NCBI RefSeq assembly: GCF_049943125.1
Contig: NZ_CP188040.1
Coordinates: forward strand, 3,816,401 to 3,880,400
Direction: 5' to 3'
DNA: 64,000 bases
Source of the DNA: JAEXZL01 sp049943125
Lineage (GTDB): Bacteria; Bacillota; Clostridia; Clostridiales; Clostridiaceae
Shown here: in pieces, positions 35,530-44,447 of the stretch
Layout: each line of letters opens with the position of its first letter
How positions within the stretch are numbered: the stretch's first letter is position 1
Made by a program: the position numbers and the translations under genes
The notes under the pieces: model-generated
What the model was told of the DNA's origin: nothing
The model's input: only the letters and a program-made list of their open reading frames with translations
The model's database searches: none

Positions 35530-37326
35530 TTATAGCTCTTCTAATAAATCCAATAGCTCTTTAAATCTATTCATAGTAGCTAAAATAGGAGCGGGGGTTG
35601 TCATATCTACACCGCTATTTTTTAGTATATCTATTGGATAAGCACTTCCTCCACTCTTGAGGAACTTTTTATATTCCTCCAGCTCCTTCTCTCCGCCATT
35701 TAATATAGAGGTAGCGAAGGCAGAGGCAGCTGAGTAGCCTGTGGCATATTGATAAACATAATAGTCTCTATAAAAATGAGGTATTCTAGCCCATTCCATA
35801 TCAACTTCCTTATCAACTACCATATCCTCACCAAAGTACTTAACATTAATATCATGCCATAGCTCTGAGAATTCCTGAGCAGTGAGGGACTTTCCTTCTT
35901 CAATAGCCTCATGGGTTATTTTCTCGAACTCCGCAAACATAAGCTGTCTGAACACTGTAGTTCTGATTTGCTCAAGCTCCTGGTTTATAAGAGAAAGCTT
36001 CTTATTCTTATCCTTCTCATTTTCAATGAGATGATGTATTAAAATAATCTCATTAGTGGTGGATGCTACCTCAGCACAAAATAAAGTATAGCCATAATAA
36101 ACATAGGGCTGATTCTTTTTAGAATAATAGGAATGAAGTGAATGACCCATTTCGTGAGCCAGAGTGGACACATCATTCAGTGTATTATTATAATTTAAAA
36201 GTACATAAGGCATATTATCATAGGTACCGAAGGAATATGCTCCTCCTCTTTTACCCTTATTTTCATAAACATCTATCCAGCCACTGTCTATTCCCTCCTG
36301 GAAGATTTGTAAATATTCTTCACCTAAAGGCTTTAAGGCAGTCTTAATAAGCTCAACTCCATCTTTAAATTCAATATTCTCCTTTGGAACATCGATTAAA
36401 GGAGCATATAGGTCGTACATATGCATTTTGTCAACATTTAACAATTTCTTTTTTACCCTCATATATCTATGAAGAAGATGAAGGTTATCATTTATTGTTT
36501 TTAAGGCATTTTCATAAACCTCAACAGGTATGTTATTAGGCTTTAAAGAAGCTTCTAGTGCATTTTTATATTTTCTTACCTTAGCCTTAAAGACGAAATT
36601 TTTCATAGAAGCACTGAGGGAGGTTCCAAGGGTATTTCTGTATTTCCCATAGGTTTCAAACAAGGCGAGAAAAGCATCCTTTCTTACCCTTCTATCCTTA
36701 CTTTTAATAAAGCTTTGATAATTACCTTCTGTAAGAATTACCTTCTCACCTTTTTCATCCACTATTTCCGGGAAGGTTATATCAGCATTGGTAAGCATAT
36801 TGAAAATATTATGAGGTGCTCTTAAATTATCTGATACAGAAGCTAAAAGCTCCTCTTCCTTTTGAGAAAGAATATGCTCCTTAGACCTTAAAATATCCTC
36901 TAAAAAGAAGGTATACATTTTGAGTTCCGGCTGCATCTTAATGGCCTTTTCCACATAACCTTCCTCTAAAGACAGTAATTCGGGAACAAAAAATGCATTA
37001 ATACTAGCTAGCTCAGATAAATAACTGTCAATTCTATTTTGAAGCCCTTGATATACTGTATTAGAGGTATCCTCGTCGGATTTTAGACGACCATAAACCA
37101 TTATACTCTCTGCGAGTCTTTCTATCTTTTCCGATTCCTTAAGATAAGCTAAAAGGCTTTCTGGCTTATGTAATAATCCAGCATACTTCTTAAGCTCCTC
37201 CCCTTCCTTCTTCAGCTTACTAAAAGCTTCTTCCCACTTATCATTGCTGCTAAAAATCTTATCTGTTCTCCATTTAAACTCCTCACCGATTTCATTTCGG
37301 GTTGGGAGCTTCTTTACCATATCCAT
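35530..37326 (-). CDS. pepF: Oligoendopeptidase F
   Basis: The 598-residue M3B metallopeptidase has the zinc motif HEMGHSLHSYY with the third ligand Glu shortly after (EVASTTNE). It hydrolyses peptides of roughly 7-17 residues in the cytosol. Length and the whole sequence from the oligoendopeptidase N-terminal domain to the C-terminal SGGSAYPIDILKNSGVDM motif fit the family. The start is ATG after AAGGAGTG. It follows an unknown 132-residue gene in the same direction by 94 bases. Confidence 0.96.
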   Translation of the reverse strand: MDMVKKLPTRNEIGEEFKWRTDKIFSSNDKWEEAFSKLKKEGEELKKYAGLLHKPESLLAYLKESEKIERLAESIMVYGRLKSDEDTSNTVYQGLQNRIDSYLSELASINAFFVPELLSLEEGYVEKAIKMQPELKMYTFFLEDILRSKEHILSQKEEELLASVSDNLRAPHNIFNMLTNADITFPEIVDEKGEKVILTEGNYQSFIKSKDRRVRKDAFLALFETYGKYRNTLGTSLSASMKNFVFKAKVRKYKNALEASLKPNNIPVEVYENALKTINDNLHLLHRYMRVKKKLLNVDKMHMYDLYAPLIDVPKENIEFKDGVELIKTALKPLGEEYLQIFQEGIDSGWIDVYENKGKRGGAYSFGTYDNMPYVLLNYNNTLNDVSTLAHEMGHSLHSYYSKKNQPYVYYGYTLFCAEVASTTNEIILIHHLIENEKDKNKKLSLINQELEQIRTTVFRQLMFAEFEKITHEAIEEGKSLTAQEFSELWHDINVKYFGEDMVVDKEVDMEWARIPHFYRDYYVYQYATGYSAASAFATSILNGGEKELEEYKKFLKSGGSAYPIDILKNSGVDMTTPAPILATMNRFKELLDLLEEL

Positions 37327-37420
37327 AATATCACTCCTTAAATAATTGAATTTCTATAATAATGTACCCTTCAGAGAACTATAAATATATAGCTAAAAAC
37401 TAAGAACTATATTGTCTCAG

Positions 37421-37819
37421 TTATTTGTAATCTTCTTCCTTGCCCTCTATATCCTTTAAAACCTCATTAATCTTCTCTTCAATAAGACTACCAGCATCAT
37501 TAAGTCTTTCCTCAAGACCTTCTCTATCTTCTATGTAAGGAAAGCTTATGAGCCAGGCTGGATTATAATCCTCATCCATATCCTCTATATAGAAGCCTTT
37601 ATCTTGAAAAGTTTCTTTTTTAAATAAATCGAAGATAGCACTAAATTCCCAATCCTCCACTTCTTTTGATATTCCAAAATGAATAATTACATCTTTTCCA
37701 TCGTAATATAATCTAGTGATATAGCTACCACCTTCTTCTATTTCATAGCTACCCATTTCTTTAATAAATTTTTTATCCTCAGGGTCTATCTCCATTAAAA
37801 CAAAGGATGCAAATTCCAT
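37421..37819 (-). CDS. Hypothetical acidic protein
   Basis: The 132-residue protein is soluble, strongly acidic and without cysteine, with beta strands in the first half (SYITRLYYDGKDVIIHFG) and a helix at the end. There is a clear ribosome site (AGGAGGAG). No catalytic motif. It is like small clostridial DUF proteins of unknown role; the family number is not certain. It is upstream of pepF in the same direction and could be co-transcribed. Confidence 0.72.
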   Translation of the reverse strand: MEFASFVLMEIDPEDKKFIKEMGSYEIEEGGSYITRLYYDGKDVIIHFGISKEVEDWEFSAIFDLFKKETFQDKGFYIEDMDEDYNPAWLISFPYIEDREGLEERLNDAGSLIEEKINEVLKDIEGKEEDYK

Positions 37820-37898
37820 AATACTCCTCCTAGCTTAAAAATTTATATATACTATATTATCATACTTTTCAGAGACTTTACTACGTAATAATTTCTTC

Positions 37899-37928
37899 TT
37901 GCAAATGGTTTGCATTTCACTGTATAAT
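37899..37928 (+). promoter_or_regulatory. Promoter and overlapping operator of the metal ABC operon
   Basis: TTGCAA (37899-37904) and TATAAT (37923-37928) are 18 bases apart. The inverted repeat TGCAAATGGTTTGCA (37900-37914) covers the minus-35 element and has the 7-1-7 layout of Fur-family sites, so binding by the neighbouring Zur-like protein (39454) would block transcription. Confidence 0.7.
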
Positions 37929-37969
37929 AAATAATATTATGTTACTATTATTACCAGGAGCTGATTTTT

Positions 37970-38632
37970 TTGATAACTATTGATAAGCTTTATTTTTCTT
38001 ATACAGGAAAATCTCCATATATTATTGAAGATTTAAACCTAACTATACCTAAGGGATCCTATACTTCTATCTTAGGGGAAAACGGAAGCAGCAAAACAAC
38101 CCTTATAAAATTAATCTTAGGAGTATTAAAACCCCTTAAAGGGAATATTAGCATAAAAACAAAAAAGATTGGTTATCTCCCTCAAAAGTTAGAGGATTTC
38201 AACTCTCAGTTCCCACTATCTGTTAAGGAGCTCTTATCCATTCATATGAAAGCAAAGGATTTAAAGGATAAAAGCTATATTGATAAAAGCTTAGAATTAG
38301 TTAATATGCAGAGCTATAAAAACAGCCTTATTGGAAATCTCTCTGGTGGTCAACAGCAAAAGATATTTATCAGTAGAGCTCTCATGGGTGACCCTGAGCT
38401 TATAATCATGGATGAACCCTCTACAGGGGTAGATGTCCACAGTCAAAAAGAAATATATAGTGTTATAAAGGAACTAAATCTTAGTAAGGGCATTACAGTA
38501 ATATCAGTGGAGCATAATCTTTCTGCTGCCCTTAAATATTCAACGGATATCCTGGACCTCAGTGGCTCCCATGGGCTTGTGACAGTAAAGGACTATCTTA
38601 AAAAATTTAATGAAGAAAACAAATACCAATAG
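37970..38632 (+). CDS. Metal (zinc-type) ABC transporter, ATPase subunit
   Basis: The 220-residue protein starts at TTG with AGGAG about ten bases upstream. Walker A is GENGSSKTT (36-44), where SS replaces the usual SG/AG; the signature is NLSGGQQQ and Walker B LIIMDEPST. The ABC group is that of zinc and manganese uptake (ZnuC/AdcC). It is followed after 15 bases by its permease. A Fur-type site lies in its promoter. The substrate-binding lipoprotein gene is not in the operon. Confidence 0.92.
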   Translation: MITIDKLYFSYTGKSPYIIEDLNLTIPKGSYTSILGENGSSKTTLIKLILGVLKPLKGNISIKTKKIGYLPQKLEDFNSQFPLSVKELLSIHMKAKDLKDKSYIDKSLELVNMQSYKNSLIGNLSGGQQQKIFISRALMGDPELIIMDEPSTGVDVHSQKEIYSVIKELNLSKGITVISVEHNLSAALKYSTDILDLSGSHGLVTVKDYLKKFNEENKYQ

Positions 38633-38647
38633 GAAGGATTTTTTAAT

Positions 38648-39445
38648 ATGTTTGAACTGGAATTTATGCGAAATGCGCTTCTTGCTGGATTTCTTGTTGC
38701 GATACTAGCTCCTACTGTTGGCTTATTTATAGTACTTAAAAGATATTCTATGATTGGAGACACCTTGTCTCATTCCACCTTCGCTGGTGTAGCTATTGGC
38801 TTAATGCTGGGTATACATCCTATATTAACTGCCTTTATCTACACCATTATGTGTGCAGTAGTCATTGAGTTCTTAAGAAATTATTATAAAAAATATGCAG
38901 AGATGGTTATGTCCATAATTTTAACTCTTAGCTTAGGTATCGCCATAATATTGGTGAGCAGTGGAAAGGCCCCCACCAATGTAAACTCATACCTCTTTGG
39001 CTCTATACTCACAGTAGCTAAAAGCGATATTTTAATAATTGGTGCAGTTACAGTAATCTGCCTGCTGCTAATTTTTGTTTTATACGATAAGCTAATTTAT
39101 ATCACCTTTGATGAGGATGGGGCAAGAGTAGCAGGAATAAAGGTTAAAAGAATAAACTATCTTTTTACCATCATGGTGGGAGCCTCCATAGCATCTTCCA
39201 TAAGAGTTATGGGTATATTAGTAATCTCCTCGATAATGATAGTACCCGTAGCCACAGCACTTCAATTTAAAAAGGGCTTTAAAGCAAGCCTCATAATAGC
39301 CATAGCTGTAGGCCTTATAGATATACTTATGGGATTAGTACTCTCCTATATTTGGAATACAGCCCCTGGAGGTACAATAGCAGTCCTTTCTGTAACGGTA
39401 CTTTTAATATCTATAATAATAAACAGTATAAATAAGAAGTCATAG
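38648..39445 (+). CDS. Metal ABC transporter permease (ZnuB-like)
   Basis: The 265-residue protein is all membrane helices (about eight) and has the ABC-3 family pattern: DTLSHSTFAGVAIG near residue 37 and the coupling segment DEDGARVAGIKVKRINYL. The last four residues, NKKS, lie in a perfect palindrome shared with the end of the convergent regulator. It pairs with the ATPase at 37970 for zinc-type uptake. Confidence 0.92.
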   Translation: MFELEFMRNALLAGFLVAILAPTVGLFIVLKRYSMIGDTLSHSTFAGVAIGLMLGIHPILTAFIYTIMCAVVIEFLRNYYKKYAEMVMSIILTLSLGIAIILVSSGKAPTNVNSYLFGSILTVAKSDILIIGAVTVICLLLIFVLYDKLIYITFDEDGARVAGIKVKRINYLFTIMVGASIASSIRVMGILVISSIMIVPVATALQFKKGFKASLIIAIAVGLIDILMGLVLSYIWNTAPGGTIAVLSVTVLLISIIINSINKKS

Positions 39446-39468
39446 ATAGCTATCTATGACTTCTTATT
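39431..39468. terminator. Perfect 38-bp palindrome overlapping two gene ends
   Basis: The two 19-base halves (starting AATAAGAAGTCATAGATAG) are exact reverse complements with no loop. Both stop codons (permease ending 39445 and regulator from 39454) lie inside it. T runs on both exits make it a bidirectional terminator. Because of the symmetry both proteins end in NKKS. Confidence 0.92.
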
Positions 39469-39870
39469 TTTACATTCCTCACATATTCCTTTCAATACCA
39501 GCTGGTGCTCAGTAAGAGTAAAGCCTGTTTTGGTCCTTACCAGCTCCTCCACCTGATACATTGGACATGGTAAATCTATTTCTTTGCTGCATAATGAACA
39601 TTTTAACCTATGCATGTGACAGTGCTTCTTAATATTGTAGGTGTATCTCCCTTCCCCTATATCCAACTTGTTTATCAATTCCTTAGCTTCGAAAAGGTCA
39701 AGAGCTCTATATACCGTAGAAAGATTAATATCTTCACCAACATTAAGGCACCTATTATATATCTCCTCAGCGCTTACGCTATTTTCACTGTCAGAAATAA
39801 TCTCTAGTATCCTGGTTCGTGCCTTTGTTATCTTAATATGATTTTGTCTAAGTAACTCTTTATTGTTCAC
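39454..39870 (-). CDS. Fur-family regulator, probably Zur
   Basis: The 138-residue protein starts at GTG nine bases after AAGGGG. The winged helix is KITKARTRILEIISDSEN with recognition helix region LSTVYRALDLFE. The C-terminal domain has the metal ligands HCHMHRLKC and CSLC plus CEEC for structural zinc. It is convergent with a zinc-type ABC operon whose promoter carries a Fur-type site, so Zur is the best guess. It is distinct from the PerR-like protein at 4762. Confidence 0.87.
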   Translation of the reverse strand: MNNKELLRQNHIKITKARTRILEIISDSENSVSAEEIYNRCLNVGEDINLSTVYRALDLFEAKELINKLDIGEGRYTYNIKKHCHMHRLKCSLCSKEIDLPCPMYQVEELVRTKTGFTLTEHQLVLKGICEECKNKKS

Positions 39871-39989
39871 TTACATTACCCCTTAAACAAAAATAGTAAA
39901 TAATAATTAGTATTATACCATATAATTCTATATATTTCGAAGGCAATATTTTTCATCCTCAGGGTAATTACTTATAAATTTAAAATTTA

Positions 39990-40547
39990 CTAAAAGAAAA
40001 TCATTTTAAACCCAAAAATTATCAGTATTATTCCTCCTAAATAGTCCGCATACCTCTTCACAAAATCAACCCTTTTTAAATATCGTGCTATAAAATTTGC
40101 ACCAACACAAAATATGAAAGTAATAATCCCCACCATTAAGGTTATATCCATCAAATACAGATTGCTACCAATTGAACTTAAAGCTGTAAATCCCACCACC
40201 ATGGCATCTATGCTTACGGATATTCCTAGAATAAAATACATCTTTGGCTGCAATAAAATAATATTTGATTCATTTTTTTTGTTAAAACCTTCTTTTATCA
40301 TTGCTATCCCAACTATCACAAGAACAATTCCTCCAATGATGCTGGGTATAGAGGTTACATATTTACTGAAAAGTATACCTCCAAAGCCCCCTAAGAGAGC
40401 AAAGAAAAATTGAAAAAAAGCAAAGGAAAAACAAAATATTAATTTATTATGAAGCTTAACTCCCTTAGTTAATCCTATGCTTAAGGAAACTGCAAAAGCA
40501 TCCATAGCCAATGCACTTCCAATTATAATACCATGCACAAACCACAT
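39990..40547 (-). CDS. mntP: Manganese efflux pump, MntP family
   Basis: About 185 residues from the ATG at 40547; the TTG at 40556 is too close to the AGGAAGG site. Six hydrophobic helices in two inverted halves carry the acidic motifs AMDAFAVSLS and SIDAMVVGF that bind the ion. The family exports Mn(II). No yybP-ykoY riboswitch was found in the 245 bases upstream. It is downstream of the Zur gene in the same direction (119-bp gap). Confidence 0.9.
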   Translation of the reverse strand: MWFVHGIIIGSALAMDAFAVSLSIGLTKGVKLHNKLIFCFSFAFFQFFFALLGGFGGILFSKYVTSIPSIIGGIVLVIVGIAMIKEGFNKKNESNIILLQPKMYFILGISVSIDAMVVGFTALSSIGSNLYLMDITLMVGIITFIFCVGANFIARYLKRVDFVKRYADYLGGIILIIFGFKMIFF

Positions 40548-40791
40548 AATATCCAAACCCTTCCTGTCTATAATACATGCCTAACATATCTACTATTATC
40601 TAATGATGATATATTATATTTATAGTTTATTCCTTCAAGAAATATATATGAATAATTATTGCCTATGATAATATTCTTCATTACCTAGCTACGAAAAACC
40701 TCATATAATATTGCTAAAGGTCTTTTAAAGAACGCTTAATTATTATATATTATTAGATAGTGATATAAAGCATATAAATGGAGGGGTTAAA

Positions 40792-42012
40792 ATGGCAAAT
40801 TGTATAATAGCTCAATCAGGAGGTCCTACCTCAGTAATTAATGCCAGCGTGGTAGGTCTAGTAAAAGCTAATAAAGAACATAAGCTTTATGATAAGGTCT
40901 TTGGAGGAATTAATGGTATAGAGGGGATACTTTCCGAACATTTAATCGATCTAACAAATGTATCAGAGGAAGAGCTGGAAACTTTCAAATTCACTCCATC
41001 TTCTGGCTTAGGATCCTGTCGATACAAGTTAAAGTCCTATGAAACTGATGAAGAAGAATATAAAAAGCTTATAGCAATCTGCAATAAAAATGATATTAAG
41101 AGCTTTTTCTATATAGGTGGAAATGATTCTATGGATACTATAGCAAAGCTATCTGAATATGGAAAAAGCAATAATATTGACATTAACTTTATTGGAATTC
41201 CTAAAACAATTGATAATGACCTTCCTATAACAGACCATACGCCAGGCTATGGAAGTGCGGCAAAGTTTATAGCTACATCGGTTCTAGAAACCTATTTAGA
41301 TTCCTGTGTTTATACTAACAATGGTATTTTTATTCTTGAAACTATGGGACGAGATACTGGTTGGTTAGCAGCTGCTGCAACGGCGGCTAGGATGAACGAT
41401 AAGCCTGTTGCTGACTTTATTTATCTTCCTGAGCATCCCTTTGAAGTAAAGAGCTTCTTAAAAGATGTATCAGAAAGATTTAAGGAAAATAATCAGGTTT
41501 ATATAGTAGTATCAGAAGGAATTAAAAACAAAGAAGGAGGCTTTATATCTGAACTAACTCCAGCACAGAGCCATGATAACTTCGGACATTCCCAGCTAGG
41601 TGGTGTTGCTGGCGTTTTAAAGAGCTTCATTATTGAAGCTGGTATAACAAAAAGAGTAAAAACCCTGGAGCTTGGAGTGCTTCAAAGATGCGCCATGCAC
41701 TGCTCATCAAAAGTAGATATCCAGGAAGCCTATGAAGCAGGCTATTTTGCACTATTAAATAGTTCTCCTGAAAATAACGGAAACATGGTAGCTATAAAAA
41801 GAGAAGCTAACGCCCCTTATACCTCCAGCAGCTTTTTAACAGAAGCCAAGAATATAGCAAATCATGTTAAATACATGCCAGAGAGCTGGATAAACTTAGA
41901 GGGCAATAATGTGACTGAGGACGCTTATAATTATGTTATGCCTCTTATAAGCAATTCCCCAGAGTTAGTTCTAGAAAATAACTTACCAAAGTTTAAAGTC
42001 TACAATAAATAA
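40792..42012 (+). CDS. pfp: PPi-dependent 6-phosphofructokinase
   Basis: The 406-residue enzyme phosphorylates fructose-6-phosphate in glycolysis. GGNDSMD replaces the GGDGS of ATP enzymes, and the next motif is PKTIDND, with the lysine that excludes ATP and selects pyrophosphate (ATP forms have PGTIDND). The start is ATG after GGAGGGG. It is a single-gene unit with its own terminator. Whether an ATP-linked enzyme also exists lies outside the window. Confidence 0.93.
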   Translation: MANCIIAQSGGPTSVINASVVGLVKANKEHKLYDKVFGGINGIEGILSEHLIDLTNVSEEELETFKFTPSSGLGSCRYKLKSYETDEEEYKKLIAICNKNDIKSFFYIGGNDSMDTIAKLSEYGKSNNIDINFIGIPKTIDNDLPITDHTPGYGSAAKFIATSVLETYLDSCVYTNNGIFILETMGRDTGWLAAAATAARMNDKPVADFIYLPEHPFEVKSFLKDVSERFKENNQVYIVVSEGIKNKEGGFISELTPAQSHDNFGHSQLGGVAGVLKSFIIEAGITKRVKTLELGVLQRCAMHCSSKVDIQEAYEAGYFALLNSSPENNGNMVAIKREANAPYTSSSFLTEAKNIANHVKYMPESWINLEGNNVTEDAYNYVMPLISNSPELVLENNLPKFKVYNK

Positions 42013-42024
42013 TATATAAATTTA

Positions 42025-42068
42025 GATAGGCATCTATACTATCAGTCATAGATGCCTATCCTTTTATT
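42025..42068 (+). terminator. Terminator after pfp
   Basis: GATAGGCATCTAT and ATAGATGCCTATC pair around a ten-base loop, with CTTTTATT after. It can also stop the convergent aminotransferase transcript. Confidence 0.88.
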
Positions 42069-42080
42069 AAAAAAACCTTT

Positions 42081-43391
42081 TTAGAATATCCTTACGGATT
42101 TTTGTCTTCGATTTATCAGCTCTAAAGCGTTAAGAAAATAGTCAATTTCTTCTCTATCATTGTACAAACCTAAACTTACCCGAACCATCCCAGGTCTTTT
42201 AGCACCAGGGGTATTTTTATATTCTTCAATATCCTTTTTACTCATTTTTAATAATCTTTGTACGTAAGGATGAGCACAAAAACAACCACTTCTCGTTTGA
42301 ATTCCGTATTCCTCTGCCAGGAGATCCGATACAATATCATGATGAAAATCATTTAAATTAAATGAAATTATCCCAACCCTATCTTTAAAATATTCGTTAT
42401 CACCATAAATAGTTATATCCTGTATCTTTCTTATCTCTCTTATGAAGTATTCTGTTAATATTCTTTCTCTTTCTTCTATATTTTTCATACCAATGCGGCT
42501 TAACTCCTTCATGGCTGAGAGGAGGGCCACAATACCAAAGAAGTTAGGTGTCCCTGCTTCTTCTTTATGAGGTGGTTCATCCCATATTATTTCATCATCG
42601 GTAACAAACTTTACGGTACCTCCCCCTTTATATTCAGGTTCTCCGTTAATAAAGCACTCCTTAGGAACTACAATAATGCCAAGTCCAAAGGGAGCATACA
42701 TTTTATGGGCAGAAAAAACTAAATAATCGATATAATCATTTCTTCCATTCCCTTTAAGCTTTACCTTTTTGTGTGGTATTAGCTGAGCACCATCAACCAT
42801 AACTCTACAGCCATAGCTGTGACAGAGCTCAGCAATGAAATTTACATCATTTTGAATTCCTGTAACATTAGAAATTCCAGTAAAGGTAAATAGCTTTATA
42901 TTATTTTTATACTTTTCTAGTTTAGAGCTTAAATCCTCTAAAGATAGCCTACCGCTATCATCTACCTCTACATAATCTACTTTACATTTCCCTCTCCAGG
43001 GAAGATCATTAGAATGATGCTCCATCCTAGTGCTCAGGATTACTCCTTCTCTACAATCAATTAGCCTATATGCCAATTTATTAATCCCTTCCGTGGTGTT
43101 TTTAACATAGATAATATTATAAGCCTCAGGACTTCCATCTAAAAAATCTAATATTGTTTTCCTGGCCTCTTCATAAAATTCATCACAAAGCTTTGATTTA
43201 TATCCTTTTCCTCTATGGATTGATGAATACCAACCTGAAAACTCCGCAATGTTATCTATTACACTTTTAAAGGGAGGTGTGGTAGCTGCATTGTCAAAAT
43301 TGATTCCAACAACATATTTACCAGATTTAACAGGCACGTATTCTTCCAAGCCCATAAACAAGCTTCTATAATCCTTCATATTCATATACAT
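42081..43391 (-). CDS. Class V aminotransferase (cysteine desulfurase-like)
   Basis: The 436-residue PLP enzyme has VFSAHKMYAPFG (PLP lysine) and RSGCFCAHPYVQ (catalytic cysteine loop as in SufS/CsdB), plus the opening NFDNAATTPPFKSV. A sulfur-transfer role is possible, but no SUF genes are nearby, and the paired NifS-like gene at 24894 is of another group. The C-terminal half is standard. The start is ATG after GGAGGG. It is a single-gene unit. Confidence 0.87.
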   Translation of the reverse strand: MYMNMKDYRSLFMGLEEYVPVKSGKYVVGINFDNAATTPPFKSVIDNIAEFSGWYSSIHRGKGYKSKLCDEFYEEARKTILDFLDGSPEAYNIIYVKNTTEGINKLAYRLIDCREGVILSTRMEHHSNDLPWRGKCKVDYVEVDDSGRLSLEDLSSKLEKYKNNIKLFTFTGISNVTGIQNDVNFIAELCHSYGCRVMVDGAQLIPHKKVKLKGNGRNDYIDYLVFSAHKMYAPFGLGIIVVPKECFINGEPEYKGGGTVKFVTDDEIIWDEPPHKEEAGTPNFFGIVALLSAMKELSRIGMKNIEERERILTEYFIREIRKIQDITIYGDNEYFKDRVGIISFNLNDFHHDIVSDLLAEEYGIQTRSGCFCAHPYVQRLLKMSKKDIEEYKNTPGAKRPGMVRVSLGLYNDREEIDYFLNALELINRRQKSVRIF

Positions 43392-43578
43392 AATAATCCC
43401 TCCAATATATAATATCCCTGTTATATAAAAAATGAGAATAATAAATTCCGGTTATTTAGCATATATATATATTGACCTTTATATGATTCATTAGGTAAAG
43501 AGTTATAACTAAAAGACTAATAAGATAATATACAAAAAATCCAGGATAACAATGAAATAATTAATAAAGGAGGCTATC

Positions 43579-44274
43579 ATGTTCTATAACAATAACTTTT
43601 CACCTGTACCTCCACCTTATATGGGAGGATATGCCCAAGAAAATCCTTTATTTAGGGGAATGATTCCTAATCTTACATCCTATATAAGGTTGTTTCACGC
43701 CTCTCCTAATGCTCCAGGGGTAGATATATATCTAGATAATAATTTAGTGGCTAAGGACCTGAAATATCAACAGTTTACTAACTATATTCCTATAGCTGCA
43801 GGAGAATATGATATAAAAATATATCCCACAGGAACAACAGCTACTCCCGTTTTGACCTTCGACAACTTTGGAATTACCCCTAACAGCATCCAAACAGCAG
43901 CAGTAATAGGAGATGTAAACAATTTAGAGCTCTTCTCTGTACCTGAGCCGCATTTAACTGTAAATCCTTCCATGGTTTTCTTAAGATTTGTGGGACTTTC
44001 ACCAGATTCCCAATCGCTGGATGTTGCACTTCCTAATGGACAACTTTTATTCAAAGGCTTAGATTATAAGGATATAATGGGTTATATATTAATACCTCCA
44101 GGGAATTATACTATTCTATTAAAGGCTGCCGGAACGGATAAGGTAACCTTAACAGCACCAAACTTTATAGTGAAGCCTAACAGGCTTTATACAACCTACG
44201 TGACAGGATTTGAGTCAGGGAATCCAGAAAAGCAAATTGTACAGGCTTTAGATGGATTATCTTACATAAGATAA
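43579..44274 (+). CDS. DUF4397 domain protein (two repeats)
   Basis: The 231-residue protein has two DUF4397 beta-sandwich repeats: YIRLFHASPNAPGVDIYLD (about 36-125) and FLRFVGLSPDSQSLDVALPN (about 135-225). There is no signal peptide, only a Pro/Tyr-rich N-terminus, so secretion is not obvious. The Asn/Pro/Tyr-rich start resembles coat or surface proteins of spores. The start is ATG after AAAGGAGG. The function is unknown. Confidence 0.85.
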   Translation: MFYNNNFSPVPPPYMGGYAQENPLFRGMIPNLTSYIRLFHASPNAPGVDIYLDNNLVAKDLKYQQFTNYIPIAAGEYDIKIYPTGTTATPVLTFDNFGITPNSIQTAAVIGDVNNLELFSVPEPHLTVNPSMVFLRFVGLSPDSQSLDVALPNGQLLFKGLDYKDIMGYILIPPGNYTILLKAAGTDKVTLTAPNFIVKPNRLYTTYVTGFESGNPEKQIVQALDGLSYIR

Positions 44275-44280
44275 CCATCA

Positions 44281-44342
44281 ATAAGACTCTCACTAATCTG
44301 CAGCTAATAAAGCTGTATTGGTGGAGTCTTATTTTTTCTGTA
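44281..44342 (+). terminator. Terminator after the DUF4397 gene
   Basis: AATAAGACTC and GAGTCTTATT form the outer stem of a branched hairpin (44281-44334) that is followed by TTTTTC. Confidence 0.8.
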
Positions 44343-44447
44343 TTTATGTTAGAGGAAAACTTCTATAATTTTTTATCAAGCTATAGTATAATAAAATTGC
44401 AATTTATATGGTTTTAACCTTCTTCTTTTGGAAAGGTCGGTGAAGAG

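Noticed and set aside
34000..35530. LicT/BglG antiterminator target and PTS genes for the GH1 enzyme
   Set aside because: No matching RNA hairpin or PTS gene was seen in or near the region.
40548..40791. Manganese (yybP-ykoY) riboswitch upstream of mntP
   Set aside because: The typical GGGGAGUA core and paired stems are not seen.
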